Shown in pieces: positions 41,670 through 50,730 of a stretch of 64,000 bases of DNA (positions within the stretch are counted from its first letter, which is position 1; every line of letters starts with the position of its first letter). The notes beneath the pieces were generated by a model. The model ran no database searches and was not told the DNA's origin. It saw nothing but the letters and a program-made list of their open reading frames with translations. A program made the position numbers and the translations under genes. Location of the stretch: assembly GCF_002742625.1 (NCBI RefSeq), contig NZ_PEBF01000001.1:4836001-4900000 (forward strand), written 5' to 3'. The DNA comes from Caulobacter sp. FWC2 (lineage in GTDB: Bacteria; Pseudomonadota; Alphaproteobacteria; Caulobacterales; Caulobacteraceae).

Positions 41670-43337
41670 TTGCACCATACGTCGCTGATCGCCACCATCG
41701 TCGCGGGCCTGGGCCTGGCCTTCATCTTCGGCGCTATCGCCAATCGCCTGAAGCTGCCCGTGCTGGTCGGCTATCTGCTGGCCGGCGTGGTGGTCGGGCC
41801 GTTCACGCCAGGCTACGTCGCCGACCAGGAGCTTGCGCCGCAGCTGGCCGAGATCGGCGTGATCCTGCTGATGTTCGGCGTCGGTCTGCACTTCTCGCTG
41901 AAGGATCTGATGGCGGTGAAGAACATCGCCATCCCCGGCGCGGTCGTGCAGATCGCGGGGGCGACGGCGATGGGCCTGGGCCTGGCGGTCGCCCTGGGCT
42001 GGAGCGTCGGCGCGGGGATCGTGTTCGGCCTGGCCCTGTCGGTCGCCTCGACCGTCGTGCTGCTGCGCGCGCTTCAGGAGCGACGGCTGATCGAGACGGG
42101 ACGCGGCAAGATCGCGGTCGGCTGGCTGATCGTCGAGGACCTGGCCATGGTGCTGGCGCTGGTGCTGCTGCCCGCCCTGTCCGGCGTCCTGGGCGGCGAG
42201 GCGCCCGCCAACCAGGCGGGTGGCGGCGTCCTGGGCGCCTTCGCCATCACCATCGGCAAGGTCGTGGCCTTCGTGGCCCTGATGCTGATCGTTGGTCGCC
42301 GCGTGATCCCGTGGATCCTGCACCGCATCGTCCACACCGGCTCGCGCGAGCTGTTCCGCCTGGGCGTGCTGGCCATCGCCCTTGGCGTCGCCTTCGGCTC
42401 GGCCGCGCTGTTCGGCGTGTCGTTTGCCCTGGGGGCCTTCTTCGCCGGCATGATCATGGCCGAGAGCGAGCTTTCCCAGCAGGCCGCCAACGAGACCCTG
42501 CCGTTGCGCGACGCCTTCGCGGTGCTGTTCTTCGTCTCGATCGGCATGCTGTTCAACTATCAGGTCCTGCTGGAGCAGCCGCTGGCGGTGCTGGCCACCG
42601 TGGCGATCATCGTCATCGGCAAGTCGATCTTCGCCCTGGGCATCGTCCTGGCCTTCCGCCGCCCGATGAGCACCGCCCTGACCATCTCGGCCAGCCTGGC
42701 CCAGATCGGCGAGTTCTCGTTCATCCTGGCGGGCCTGGGCGTTTCGCTGAAGCTGCTGCCGCCCGAGGGGCGCGACCTGATCCTGGCCGGGGCCATCCTG
42801 TCGATCCTGCTCAACCCGCTGCTGTTCGCCCTGCTGGACCGCGTACTGCCCAAGATGATCGCCAAGGAGCGCAAGGCGGCCGGCGAACCGCCGATCCTGG
42901 CCGCCGCCAAGCCGCACGCCTTGCTGGTCGGCTACGGCCGCGTCGGCAAGCTGGTGGCCGAGGGCCTGAAGGCCAAGACCCCGCTGGTCGTCATCGAGGA
43001 CGACCCAGAGCGCGCCGAGGAGCTGCGCAAGGCCGGCTACGAGACGATCGGCGGCAATGCGGTCAAGCCCGAGGTCCTGCTGAAGGCCGGCCTCGACAAG
43101 GCCACCCACCTGTTCGTCGCCGTGCCCAGCCCGTTCGAGGCCGGCCGCATCATCGAGCAGGCCCGCGCCGCCAACCCCCGCTGCGAGATCGTCGCCCGGG
43201 CCTATACCGACGCCGACGTGACGCTTCTCAAGCAGATGGGCGCCACCCACGCCCTGATCGGCGAGGAAGAGATCGCCCGCGGCATGCTCCTGCGCGCGCC
43301 GAAGAAGAAGCCGGCGGCGCAGGCGGGAGGGCACTAG
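41670..43337 (+). CDS. ybaL: YbaL-type CPA2 cation:proton antiporter
   Basis: 555 residues. The sequence follows E. coli YbaL closely throughout (LAELGVILLMFGVGLHFSLKDLMAVK-like block in two parts, LAQIGEFSFILAGLG, LAGAILSILLNPLLFALLD), then a TrkA-N domain starting HALLVGYGRVGKLVAEG. Twelve or thirteen membrane segments precede it. The start is a TTG at 41670: an AGGAG site sits six bases upstream and the resulting MHHTSLIATIVAGLGLAF matches the YbaL N-terminus. A longer frame back to 41586 has no ATG and overlaps the divergent regulator gene. Likely K+/H+ exchange; the signal is unknown. Confidence 0.93.
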   Translation: MHHTSLIATIVAGLGLAFIFGAIANRLKLPVLVGYLLAGVVVGPFTPGYVADQELAPQLAEIGVILLMFGVGLHFSLKDLMAVKNIAIPGAVVQIAGATAMGLGLAVALGWSVGAGIVFGLALSVASTVVLLRALQERRLIETGRGKIAVGWLIVEDLAMVLALVLLPALSGVLGGEAPANQAGGGVLGAFAITIGKVVAFVALMLIVGRRVIPWILHRIVHTGSRELFRLGVLAIALGVAFGSAALFGVSFALGAFFAGMIMAESELSQQAANETLPLRDAFAVLFFVSIGMLFNYQVLLEQPLAVLATVAIIVIGKSIFALGIVLAFRRPMSTALTISASLAQIGEFSFILAGLGVSLKLLPPEGRDLILAGAILSILLNPLLFALLDRVLPKMIAKERKAAGEPPILAAAKPHALLVGYGRVGKLVAEGLKAKTPLVVIEDDPERAEELRKAGYETIGGNAVKPEVLLKAGLDKATHLFVAVPSPFEAGRIIEQARAANPRCEIVARAYTDADVTLLKQMGATHALIGEEEIARGMLLRAPKKKPAAQAGGH

Positions 43338-43421
43338 TCCCCCTTAAGTAGCGGCGGACGATGATGGCGCGGCGCGGTCGCGTTGACCGCGTGGCGGCCA
43401 GCTTCTAGGTCTGCGCGCATC

Positions 43422-43826
43422 ATGACCACCCGCCTGGGACAGTTCCGAGTCTTGCTCGCCGCGCTCGCGGCGATGCTGGCCGTGTTCGTCCAGGCGCTGA
43501 CGCCCGCCGCGGCCATGGCGCACGACCTGCGCGAAAGCGGCTCGGCCATCGTCATCTGCTCGGCCGAGGGGTCCAAGGTCGTCATCCTCGAGGAGGACGG
43601 CTCGGTCCGCACGGCCCCGGCCAAGGACTTCATGGGGCTGAAGTGCTCCAACTGCGTCGCCCCGACCCTGGCGGTGACGATCGATGCGCCTGTTCCGGCC
43701 ATCGCCCCCGTCCAATATGCCGAGTTCGTGGAGACCCCCGTCCAGCGCGTGCTGGGCGTGCGCGGCCACGCCCGCGCCCCGCCGCGTCCGCCCAGCCAGG
43801 GCCCGCCCGCCAACCTGAACGCCTGA
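43422..43826 (+). CDS. DUF2946-type small exported protein
   Basis: 134 residues. A signal peptide or membrane anchor at residues 8-35 (VLLAALAAMLAVFVQALTPAAAMA), a CxxC pair in LKCSNC (near residue 85), and a C-terminal arginine/proline tail APPRPPSQGPPA that is characteristic of DUF2946 proteins. Members are repeatedly found beside copper genes, and here the next three genes are a TonB receptor, YcnI and PCu(A)C. It probably takes part in metal handling in the envelope; the biochemical role is unknown. Confidence 0.72.
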   Translation: MTTRLGQFRVLLAALAAMLAVFVQALTPAAAMAHDLRESGSAIVICSAEGSKVVILEEDGSVRTAPAKDFMGLKCSNCVAPTLAVTIDAPVPAIAPVQYAEFVETPVQRVLGVRGHARAPPRPPSQGPPANLNA

Positions 43827-43894
43827 CCTTTTTGCCGCCGCGCCGCGCTTGAAGACGCCGCGCGCCTCGTCACGCCTTCAGGATACCCATTGTC

Positions 43895-45940
43895 ATGTCG
43901 ACCTTCCGCCGCGCCCTGCTGGGCGCCGCAGCCCTCAGCTGCCTGACCTCGGCCGCACTCGCCGCCAACGATCAGACCGACGTCTCCTCGGTCATCGTCA
44001 CCGCCCGCCCCAATCCCGAAGATCCCCAGGTCGTCGCCGACGCCCGCAAGCGCCTGTCGGAGACCCCCGGCGCGGTGTCGGTGATCTCCCAGGAAAGCTA
44101 CATCAACCGCCAGACCCTGGCGCTGGACGACATGCTGCGCGACGCCCCCGGGGTGTACGCCCAGCGTAAGTGGGGCGGCGACATCCGCATCTCGATCCGA
44201 GGCTCAGGCATCGGCAACGCCAACCACAACCGCGGCCTGCTGCTGGCCCAGGACGGCGTGCCGCTGAACGAGGCCGACGGCTATGGCGACAGCCAGGTCG
44301 CCGACCCGCTGAACACCCGCTACGCCGAGGTCTATCGCGGCGGCAACGCCCTGCGCTTCGGCGGGGCGCTGCTGGGCGGGGCGATCAACATGGTCACCCC
44401 GACCGGCAAGGACGCCGGCTTCGCCAACCAGGTCCGCATCGACGGCGGGTCCTACGGCCTGCTGCGCGAGCACGTCGCCTTGGCCCGCCAGTCCGGCGAC
44501 TGGGATGTCTATGCCGCCGCCACCAACCAGACCGGCCAGGGCTGGCGCTCGCAGAGCCAGCAGAACATCCAGTTCGGTTCGCTGAATATCGGCCGCTCGT
44601 TCGGCCAGGACCGCGAGGTCCGCTTCATCGTCAACGGCTCGAACATCAACCAGGAGATCCCCGGCTCCCTGACCCTGGCCCAGTTCCAGGCCGATCCCCA
44701 CCAGTCGGCGGCGGGCAACCTGGCCGGCGACCAGGGCCGCAACCAGCGCGGCGTGCGCGGTTCGCTGCAGACGACCTGGCGGCTCTCAGACCAATTGGTG
44801 TTCGAAGGCGCGGTCTATGGCGTCTGGAAGGATCTCGACCACCCGATCTTCCAGGTCATCGACCAGGAAAGCCGCAACTACGGCGCCTTCGGCCGCTTCG
44901 ACTGGGACGGCGAGCTCGGCGGCAAGCGCGCCGACGCCTTCTTCGGCGCCTGGTACCGCCAGGGCGACCCGGACTCGCACTTCTACATCAACAACCGAGG
45001 CGCCCACGGGGCGCTGCAGTCGATCTCGTACCAGAACGCCAAGGCCATGGACCTGTTCGGCGAGGGCCGGCTGTTCGTCACCGACCGCCTGGCCTTCGTC
45101 GGCGGCGCGACCTGGGGCCAGGCCGAGCGCGACTACGCCAGCGTCGCGGTTCCGGGCGTGAAGAGCACCTTCAACCTGGACGCCTCCAAGACCTACACCT
45201 GGATCTCCCCGCGCGTCGGCCTGCTGTGGCAGGACGAGACCGGCGACCAGCTGTTCGCCAACCTGACCCGCTCGGTCGAGCCGCCGAACTTCAGCGCGAT
45301 GAGCCCGACCAATACCGGCTTCGCGCCGGTGAAGGCCCAGAAAGCCTGGACCGGCGAGGTCGGCGCGCGCGGCCATCGCGGCCCGTTCACCTACGACCTG
45401 ACGCTCTATCGCGCCGAGCTGAAGGACGAGATGCTGCAATATGCGGTGACCTCGTCGATCCCGGCCTCGACCTTCAACGCCGACAGGACCGTGCACCAGG
45501 GGATCGAAGCGGCGCTGGACTGGGCCGTGGCCCCGCATTGGCGCATCCGCCAAACCTGGACCCTGTCGGATTTCCGCTTCAAGGACGACGTCCAGTTCGG
45601 CGACAACCGCCTGCCGATCGTGCCCAAGACCTTCTACCGTTCGGAGGTCCGCTACGACGACCCGCGCGGCTGGTTCGTGGCCCCGTCGCTGGAGTGGTCG
45701 GCGACCGACCAGTGGATCGACTACAAGAACACCCAGAAGGCGCCGGGCTATGCGATCCTGAACCTCAACGCCGGCTGGAAGGTCACGCCCGCCGTGTCGC
45801 TGTTCGTCGATGCGCGGAACCTGACCGACAAGGCCTATGTCTCCAACACCCAGGCGGCCGTCGCCTGGACCGCAGCCACCGCCACCCTCTGGCCTGGCGA
45901 CGGCCGGTCGGTGTTCGGCGGCGTCACGGTGAACTTCTGA
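43895..45940 (+). CDS. TonB-dependent outer-membrane receptor, probably for copper
   Basis: 681 residues. Signal peptide 1-23 (ending AALAA), a plug domain with DVSSVIVTA, ALDDMLRDAPGVYAQ, SIRGSG and GGNALRFGGALLGGAINMVTPTG, and a 22-strand barrel ending in the typical C-terminal TVNF with terminal Phe. The substrate is inferred only from context: the gene lies in a run with DUF2946, YcnI/DUF1775 and PCu(A)C copper-chaperone genes. It could also import another metal complex. YcnI follows after a GGAG site, 11 bp after the stop. Confidence 0.85.
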   Translation: MSTFRRALLGAAALSCLTSAALAANDQTDVSSVIVTARPNPEDPQVVADARKRLSETPGAVSVISQESYINRQTLALDDMLRDAPGVYAQRKWGGDIRISIRGSGIGNANHNRGLLLAQDGVPLNEADGYGDSQVADPLNTRYAEVYRGGNALRFGGALLGGAINMVTPTGKDAGFANQVRIDGGSYGLLREHVALARQSGDWDVYAAATNQTGQGWRSQSQQNIQFGSLNIGRSFGQDREVRFIVNGSNINQEIPGSLTLAQFQADPHQSAAGNLAGDQGRNQRGVRGSLQTTWRLSDQLVFEGAVYGVWKDLDHPIFQVIDQESRNYGAFGRFDWDGELGGKRADAFFGAWYRQGDPDSHFYINNRGAHGALQSISYQNAKAMDLFGEGRLFVTDRLAFVGGATWGQAERDYASVAVPGVKSTFNLDASKTYTWISPRVGLLWQDETGDQLFANLTRSVEPPNFSAMSPTNTGFAPVKAQKAWTGEVGARGHRGPFTYDLTLYRAELKDEMLQYAVTSSIPASTFNADRTVHQGIEAALDWAVAPHWRIRQTWTLSDFRFKDDVQFGDNRLPIVPKTFYRSEVRYDDPRGWFVAPSLEWSATDQWIDYKNTQKAPGYAILNLNAGWKVTPAVSLFVDARNLTDKAYVSNTQAAVAWTAATATLWPGDGRSVFGGVTVNF

Positions 45941-45951
45941 GGAGAATGCCG

Positions 45952-46473
45952 ATGAAGACCCCCCTGATTGCTCTTCTCGCGCTCGTGGCGACCTCTTCGC
46001 TGGCGACGGGAGCGGCGGCCCACGTGGTCGCCGCGCCCGACGCGGCCAAGGCCGGCTCCTACGCCGCCATCGCCTTCCGCGTCGGCCATGCCTGCGCGGC
46101 CGGCGACACCACCCTGAAGGTCCGCATCGAGATCCCCGACGGCGTGGCCTCGGCCCGGCCGCAGGTCAAGCCGGGCTGGACCTACACGCTCGAGCGCGGC
46201 CCCGACCCGAAGGCCGCGCCCACGGCGATCACCTTCGAGGGCCGCCTGCCCAACGAGGCCTTCGACGACTTCGCGGTGCTGATGAAGCTCCCCGTTTCCG
46301 GCGACCGCCTGGTCTTTCCGGTCATCCAGACCTGCGAGAAGGGCGAGAGCCAGTGGACGGAAGTGGCCGATCCCGCCCGACCCGACGAGAAGCTCAGCCG
46401 GCCCGCCCCGGTCGTCACCCTGATCCCTGCCCCCAATCCGACTGGCGCGGCGCCCGCCGCCCACCAACACTGA
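45952..46473 (+). CDS. YcnI/DUF1775-type copper-binding envelope protein
   Basis: 173 residues. After a signal peptide (LIALLALVATSSLATGAAA) the mature protein begins with His-Val-Val, consistent with the N-terminal copper brace His of YcnI proteins. The core carries FRVGHACAAGDTTLKV, VKPGWTY and the Trp near ESQWTEV that contribute to the copper site. The C-terminal region is Pro/Ala-rich and ends HQH. ATG at 45952 is favoured over the ATG at 45946 by the spacing of the GGAG site. It is flanked by the TonB receptor and PCu(A)C genes, a known copper-acquisition pairing. Confidence 0.85.
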   Translation: MKTPLIALLALVATSSLATGAAAHVVAAPDAAKAGSYAAIAFRVGHACAAGDTTLKVRIEIPDGVASARPQVKPGWTYTLERGPDPKAAPTAITFEGRLPNEAFDDFAVLMKLPVSGDRLVFPVIQTCEKGESQWTEVADPARPDEKLSRPAPVVTLIPAPNPTGAAPAAHQH

Positions 46474-46486
46474 CAAGGAGCGCCTC

Positions 46487-46981
46487 ATGTCGCGTCCGTT
46501 CGCTATCGCCCTGGCCGCCATCCTGGCCGCCGCCGTCGCCGCCCCGCTGGCGCAAGCCGGCGACTACAAGCTCGGCGCCCTGACCATCCGCCAGCCCTGG
46601 AGCCGCCCGGCCCAGGCCGGCATGAACGGGGTGGGCTTCATGACCATCGCCAACGCCGGCAAGACCCCGGTGACCCTGCAGCGCGTCGAGACCACGGCCG
46701 CCGGCTCGGTCGAGATCCACCAGTCGGCCATGGTCAATGGCGTCATGACCATGCGCGAGCAGGACAAGGGCGTGGTGATCCCAGCCGGGGGCCAGGTCGC
46801 CTTCGCCCCCGGCGGCTACCACCTGATGATCCTGTCGCTGAAGGCGGCCCAGGGCGTGGGGCAAAAAGTTCCGGTGACCCTGGTCTTCGACAACGGCCGC
46901 AAGGCTCAGGTCGACCTGACCGTGCAACTGACCCCGCCGGCCGGCGGGCAGGCGTCTACCGCGCCCGAGCACCGTCACTGA
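46487..46981 (+). CDS. Periplasmic copper chaperone PCu(A)C
   Basis: 164 residues. Signal peptide to about residue 25 (ending LAQAG), then the PCu(A)C domain. The Met/His copper motif is visible: MNGVGFMTIAN, EIHQSAMVNGVMTM with its His and Met residues, and GGYHLMIL with HxM. It delivers Cu(I) to cytochrome oxidase CuA or CuB centres in several bacteria. The C-terminus adds a short EHRH tail that may bind copper as well. It is the last gene of the cassette, 13 bp after YcnI. Confidence 0.92.
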   Translation: MSRPFAIALAAILAAAVAAPLAQAGDYKLGALTIRQPWSRPAQAGMNGVGFMTIANAGKTPVTLQRVETTAAGSVEIHQSAMVNGVMTMREQDKGVVIPAGGQVAFAPGGYHLMILSLKAAQGVGQKVPVTLVFDNGRKAQVDLTVQLTPPAGGQASTAPEHRH

Positions 46982-47051
46982 AGAGTCAAAAAATGGGCTA
47001 CATGAACTTTTTTTAAGGGAGCAAATTTTCCGCGTCCGTGCAGATTGCCGC

Positions 47052-47162
47052 CAGAGCCTGTCCGGTTCCGATGAAAATCGGAAACGGATAAACAGGCTCT
47101 GCCTCAAACTCTTGGAGCGTGGCGGCCGCCGAAACCGCTCACACTTTCGGCTGCCACGCTCC
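47052..47162. repeat. Two tandem hairpins upstream of the M13 peptidase gene
   Basis: CAGAGCCTGT/ACAGGCTCTG (47052-47061, 47092-47101) encloses CCGGTTCCGAT/ATCGGAAACGG. Next, GGAGCGTGGCGGCCGCCGAAA (47114-47134) is mirrored with small differences by TTTCGGCTGCCACGCTCC (47145-47162), ending 28 bp before the M13 start. They separate the copper operon from the peptidase gene. Confidence 0.75.
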
Positions 47163-47189
47163 AGCTCACACCAACGGATGCGACTTTCC

Positions 47190-49310
47190 ATGAAACGAGT
47201 TTGGTTCGGCGCTGCAGCGATCGCGGCGTTGTCTCTGTCGGCCTTCGGGGCGCAAGCCCACGAAGAGCACCCCTGCGTCAACGACGCCTGCACGGTGCAA
47301 TCGCTGCTGCCGGCTCTGGCCGAGGGCGTCGCCTCGGGCGACGTCACCTCGCTGGAGTCGCCGCGCTACGGGACCTGGGGTTTCGACCTCTCGGGCATGG
47401 ACACCTCGGTGAAGCCGGGCGACGACTTCTACAAGTTCGCCAACGGCGCCTGGGACGCCAAGACGGTGATCCCGTCGGACCGCACCCGCTACGGTAACTT
47501 CGACAAGCTGGCGGAACTGTCGGAAGCCCGCACCAAGGCCCTGATCGAAGCCGCCGCCGCCGACAAGGCCGCCACCGGCGACAAGGCCAAGATCGGCGCC
47601 GCCTACCGCGCGTTCATGGACGAGGCGACGATCGAGAAGCTCGACGCCGCCCCGATCAAGCCGTGGCTGGCCGGCGTGCAGAAGGTCAAGACCAAGGACG
47701 AGTTCACCGCCCTGATGGGCAAGAGCTCGACCACGCCCTATTCGGCCCTGATCGGCCTGGGCATCTCGACCGACGCAAAGAGCCCGAACGCCTACGCCGT
47801 CTACGCCTCGACCGGCGGCCTGTCCCTGCCCGACCGCGACTACTATCTGGACGCCAAGTTCGCCGACAAGAAGACGGCCTACCTGGCCTATGTCGAGAAG
47901 ATGCTGACCCTGGGCGGCTGGGAAAAGCCGGCCGAGAACGCCAAGGCCGTGGTCGACTTCGAGACCAAGCTGGCCGAGGCCTCGTGGAGCCGCGTCGAGC
48001 GCCGCAACCGCGACAAGACCTACAACCCGGCCACCCTGGCCGAGCTGCAGGCCCAGACGCCCGGCTACGACTGGAACCGCTACCTGGTCGGCACCGAACT
48101 GCCGAAGGTCGACCGCATCATCGTGACGACCAACACCTCGTTCCCGAAATACGCCAAGATCTATGCCGACACCCCGATCGAGACCCTCAAGGCCTGGCAG
48201 GCGTTCAAGGTGATCGACGGCGCGGCCCCGATGCTGTCCAAGCGCTTCGTCGACGCCAGCTTCGAGTTCCGCAACAAGACCCTGTCGGGTCAGCCCGAGC
48301 AGCGCCCGCGCTGGAAGCGCGGCGTCGCCCAGGTCAACGGCCTGCTGGGCGAAGCGGTCGGCAAGGAATATGTCGCCGCCTACTTCCCGCCGGCCTCTAA
48401 GGCCAAGATGGTCGCCCTGGTCGGCGACATCCGCACCGTCCTGAAGACGCGCATCGACGCGTCGGACTGGATGGGCGCCGAGACCAAAGCCAAGGCCCAG
48501 GACAAGCTGGCCAAGTTCACCGTCAAGATCGGCTATCCCGACAAGTGGCGTGACTATTCCAAGCTGGAGATCAAGGAAGGCGACGCCTACGGCAATTCCA
48601 TGCGCGAAGCCGCCTGGGACTACCGCCACGACGTCGAGCGCCTGAACCAGCCGGTCGACAAGTCCGAGTGGGGCATGACCCCGCAGACGGTCAACGCTTA
48701 CTACAACTCGGTCAACAACGAGATCGTGTTCCCGGCCGCCATCCTGCAGGCGCCGTTCTTCCATCCGGACGCGGATCCGGCCGTCAACTATGGCGGCATC
48801 GGCGGCGTGATCGGCCACGAGATCGGCCACGGCTTCGACGACCAGGGCCGCAAGTCCGACGGCGACGGCGTGCTGCGCGACTGGTGGACGGCGGAAGACG
48901 CCGCCAAGTTCGACGTGCAGAAGAACAAGCTGGGCGCCCAGTACTCGGCGTTCGAGCCCTTCCCGGGCATGCACGTCAACGGCGACCTGACCATGGGCGA
49001 GAACATCGGCGACCTGTCGGGCCTGGGCTTCGGCCTCGACGCCTACCACGTGTCGCTGCAGGGCAAGCCCTCGCCGGTGCTGGACGGCTTCACCGGCGAC
49101 CAGCGCGTCTATCTGGGCTGGGCCCAGGTGTGGCGTCAGAAGTCGCGCGACGACGCGCTGAAGCAACAGATCGCCAGCGACCCGCACTCGCCCGCCGTCT
49201 ACCGCGTCAACGGCACGGTCCGGAACCAGCCGGGCTGGTACTCGGCCTTCGACGTCAAGCCGGGCGACAAGCTGTATGTCGCCCCCGCTGACCGCGTGAA
49301 GATCTGGTAG
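47190..49310 (+). CDS. M13-family zinc metallopeptidase (neprilysin/PepO-like)
   Basis: 706 residues. A signal peptide covers residues 1-21 (MKRVWFGAAAIAALSLSAFG, then AQA), followed by a histidine-containing start HEEHPC. The M13 N-terminal domain begins at DTSVKPGDDFYKFANGAWD. The zinc site is HEIGH (His543, Glu544, His547) with the third ligand in GENIGDLSG (Glu604), and the substrate-binding NAYYNSVNNEIVFPAAILQ block lies upstream. The C-terminus VAPADRVKIW ends as in PepO, which normally finishes with CxVW. It likely degrades oligopeptides in the periplasm. A terminator follows. Confidence 0.94.
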   Translation: MKRVWFGAAAIAALSLSAFGAQAHEEHPCVNDACTVQSLLPALAEGVASGDVTSLESPRYGTWGFDLSGMDTSVKPGDDFYKFANGAWDAKTVIPSDRTRYGNFDKLAELSEARTKALIEAAAADKAATGDKAKIGAAYRAFMDEATIEKLDAAPIKPWLAGVQKVKTKDEFTALMGKSSTTPYSALIGLGISTDAKSPNAYAVYASTGGLSLPDRDYYLDAKFADKKTAYLAYVEKMLTLGGWEKPAENAKAVVDFETKLAEASWSRVERRNRDKTYNPATLAELQAQTPGYDWNRYLVGTELPKVDRIIVTTNTSFPKYAKIYADTPIETLKAWQAFKVIDGAAPMLSKRFVDASFEFRNKTLSGQPEQRPRWKRGVAQVNGLLGEAVGKEYVAAYFPPASKAKMVALVGDIRTVLKTRIDASDWMGAETKAKAQDKLAKFTVKIGYPDKWRDYSKLEIKEGDAYGNSMREAAWDYRHDVERLNQPVDKSEWGMTPQTVNAYYNSVNNEIVFPAAILQAPFFHPDADPAVNYGGIGGVIGHEIGHGFDDQGRKSDGDGVLRDWWTAEDAAKFDVQKNKLGAQYSAFEPFPGMHVNGDLTMGENIGDLSGLGFGLDAYHVSLQGKPSPVLDGFTGDQRVYLGWAQVWRQKSRDDALKQQIASDPHSPAVYRVNGTVRNQPGWYSAFDVKPGDKLYVAPADRVKIW

Positions 49311-49334
49311 GTCTTGTGACCTATCGCTAACGGG

Positions 49335-49363
49335 AAGGGCCGGTGGAAACACCGGCCCTTTTT
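49335..49363 (+). terminator. Intrinsic terminator of the M13 peptidase gene
   Basis: An 11-bp perfect stem (AAGGGCCGGTG, loop GAAA, CACCGGCCCTT) with a stable GNRA-type loop is followed by a T-run. It lies 25 bp after the stop codon. Confidence 0.9.
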
Positions 49364-49472
49364 CGTGGCGGCGGCGTCAGTCGGTCGCACCTCGGAAACG
49401 TCGCGGGCAACCCTCGATTAACCATCGTGGCGCTTACTCGAACCTTCCGGCAACCTTGAGCGATCCGCTTTC

Positions 49473-50615
49473 GTGCATTCGTCCGCTCTCCTCTCAACCG
49501 TTGAGGCTTCGGCCCCGTCACCGCAGGACGCGCCCGTCCCGGTGGCGCGGCCATTCATGCCGTCGGCCGAGGCGATCCTGCCCTATCTGCAGCGGATAGA
49601 CGCCAAGCGCTGGTACTCCAATTTCGGCCCCATGCTGATCGAGCTGGAGGCCCGCCTGGCGGCGAGGTTCGCGCGGCCCACCCTGGCCTGCACCGCCGCC
49701 AACGGCACCCAGGCCCTGACCCTGGCCCTGCTGGCGCTGAACGCCAAGCCGGGCGGCCTGTGCGTCATGCCGGCCTGGACCTTCGTCGCCACCGCCCACG
49801 CCGCGATCCAGGCGGGGCTGGTCCCGTGGTTCGTCGACGTCGATCCCGTCACAGGCGTGCTGGACGCCGACCATGTCCGCGCGCGCCTGGCCCACGCGCC
49901 CGGCCCCGTCTCGGCGGTGATCCCGGTGGCCGCCTTCGGCCAGCCGCTGGATCCCGCGCCGTGGGCCAGGTTGCATGAGGACACCGGCCTGCCGGTGGTC
50001 ATCGACGCGGCCGCCTCGTTCGACAGCGTCAGCGCCGCCCCGGTCCCGACCATGGTCAGCCTGCACGCCACCAAGTCGCTGGGCGTCGGCGAAGGCGGCT
50101 TCATCGCCTCGGAGGATCCGGCCTTCATCGACCGCTTCCGGGCCCTGACCAGCTTCGGCTTCATGGGCGACCGCGAGGCCCGGTTCGCGGCCAACAACGC
50201 CAAGCTCAGCGAATATACCTGCGCCATCGGCCTGACCGCCCTGGACCAGTGGCCGTCGACCCGCACGGCCTACATCATCACCGCCCAGCGCCTACGCGTG
50301 TCGCTGCTGCATACGCCCGCCGTCCGCTTCCAGCCCGGCTGGGGCCTGGACTGGACCTCCAGCACCTGCGTCGTCGCCCTGCCCGAGGGGGCGACCGGCG
50401 CCGTCGAGGCCAGCCTGAAGGCCCAAGGCGTCGACAGCCGCCGCTGGTGGGGCCTGGGCTGCCACCGCGCCCCGGCCTTCGCCCACTGTCCGGCCGATTT
50501 CCTGCCGGTCACCGAGCGCCTCGCCGCCTCGACCCTGGGCCTGCCCTATTTCGCCGACATGGACGTCGACCAGGTCAACCGCGTCGCCCTGGCGCTGGCC
50601 CAAGCCCTCGGCTGA
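49473..50615 (+). CDS. DegT/DnrJ/EryC1/StrS-family sugar aminotransferase
   Basis: 380 residues. PLP enzyme that aminates a nucleotide-linked keto-sugar. The PLP lysine is Lys201 in SLHATKSLGVGEGGF, the cofactor Asp is in VVIDAAASFDS, and AANGTQALTLALLAL binds the phosphate. A GTG start at 49473 is used, with only a weak ribosome site; about 25 residues precede the conserved fold. The gene stands 115 bp before a compact operon for acyl synthesis and transfer, and probably makes the amino group that is later acylated. No sugar dehydratase or epimerase is in the window, so the keto-sugar must come from elsewhere. Confidence 0.88.
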   Translation: MHSSALLSTVEASAPSPQDAPVPVARPFMPSAEAILPYLQRIDAKRWYSNFGPMLIELEARLAARFARPTLACTAANGTQALTLALLALNAKPGGLCVMPAWTFVATAHAAIQAGLVPWFVDVDPVTGVLDADHVRARLAHAPGPVSAVIPVAAFGQPLDPAPWARLHEDTGLPVVIDAAASFDSVSAAPVPTMVSLHATKSLGVGEGGFIASEDPAFIDRFRALTSFGFMGDREARFAANNAKLSEYTCAIGLTALDQWPSTRTAYIITAQRLRVSLLHTPAVRFQPGWGLDWTSSTCVVALPEGATGAVEASLKAQGVDSRRWWGLGCHRAPAFAHCPADFLPVTERLAASTLGLPYFADMDVDQVNRVALALAQALG

Positions 50616-50730
50616 GCCTCGAAACATCCTCGCTGCGACGCCGCGCCGCATCAGCGGGAGCTTATGGTTAACCGGTCTTTAGAACTTGAAACCCTAGTCT
50701 CAGCCGTCGGTTGAGGAGCGTCAGCGTCAG

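Noticed and set aside
44170..46473. 767-codon open frame overlapping the TonB receptor
   Set aside because: Only its last ~173 codons are real (YcnI, from 45952). The rest is the receptor gene read out of frame.
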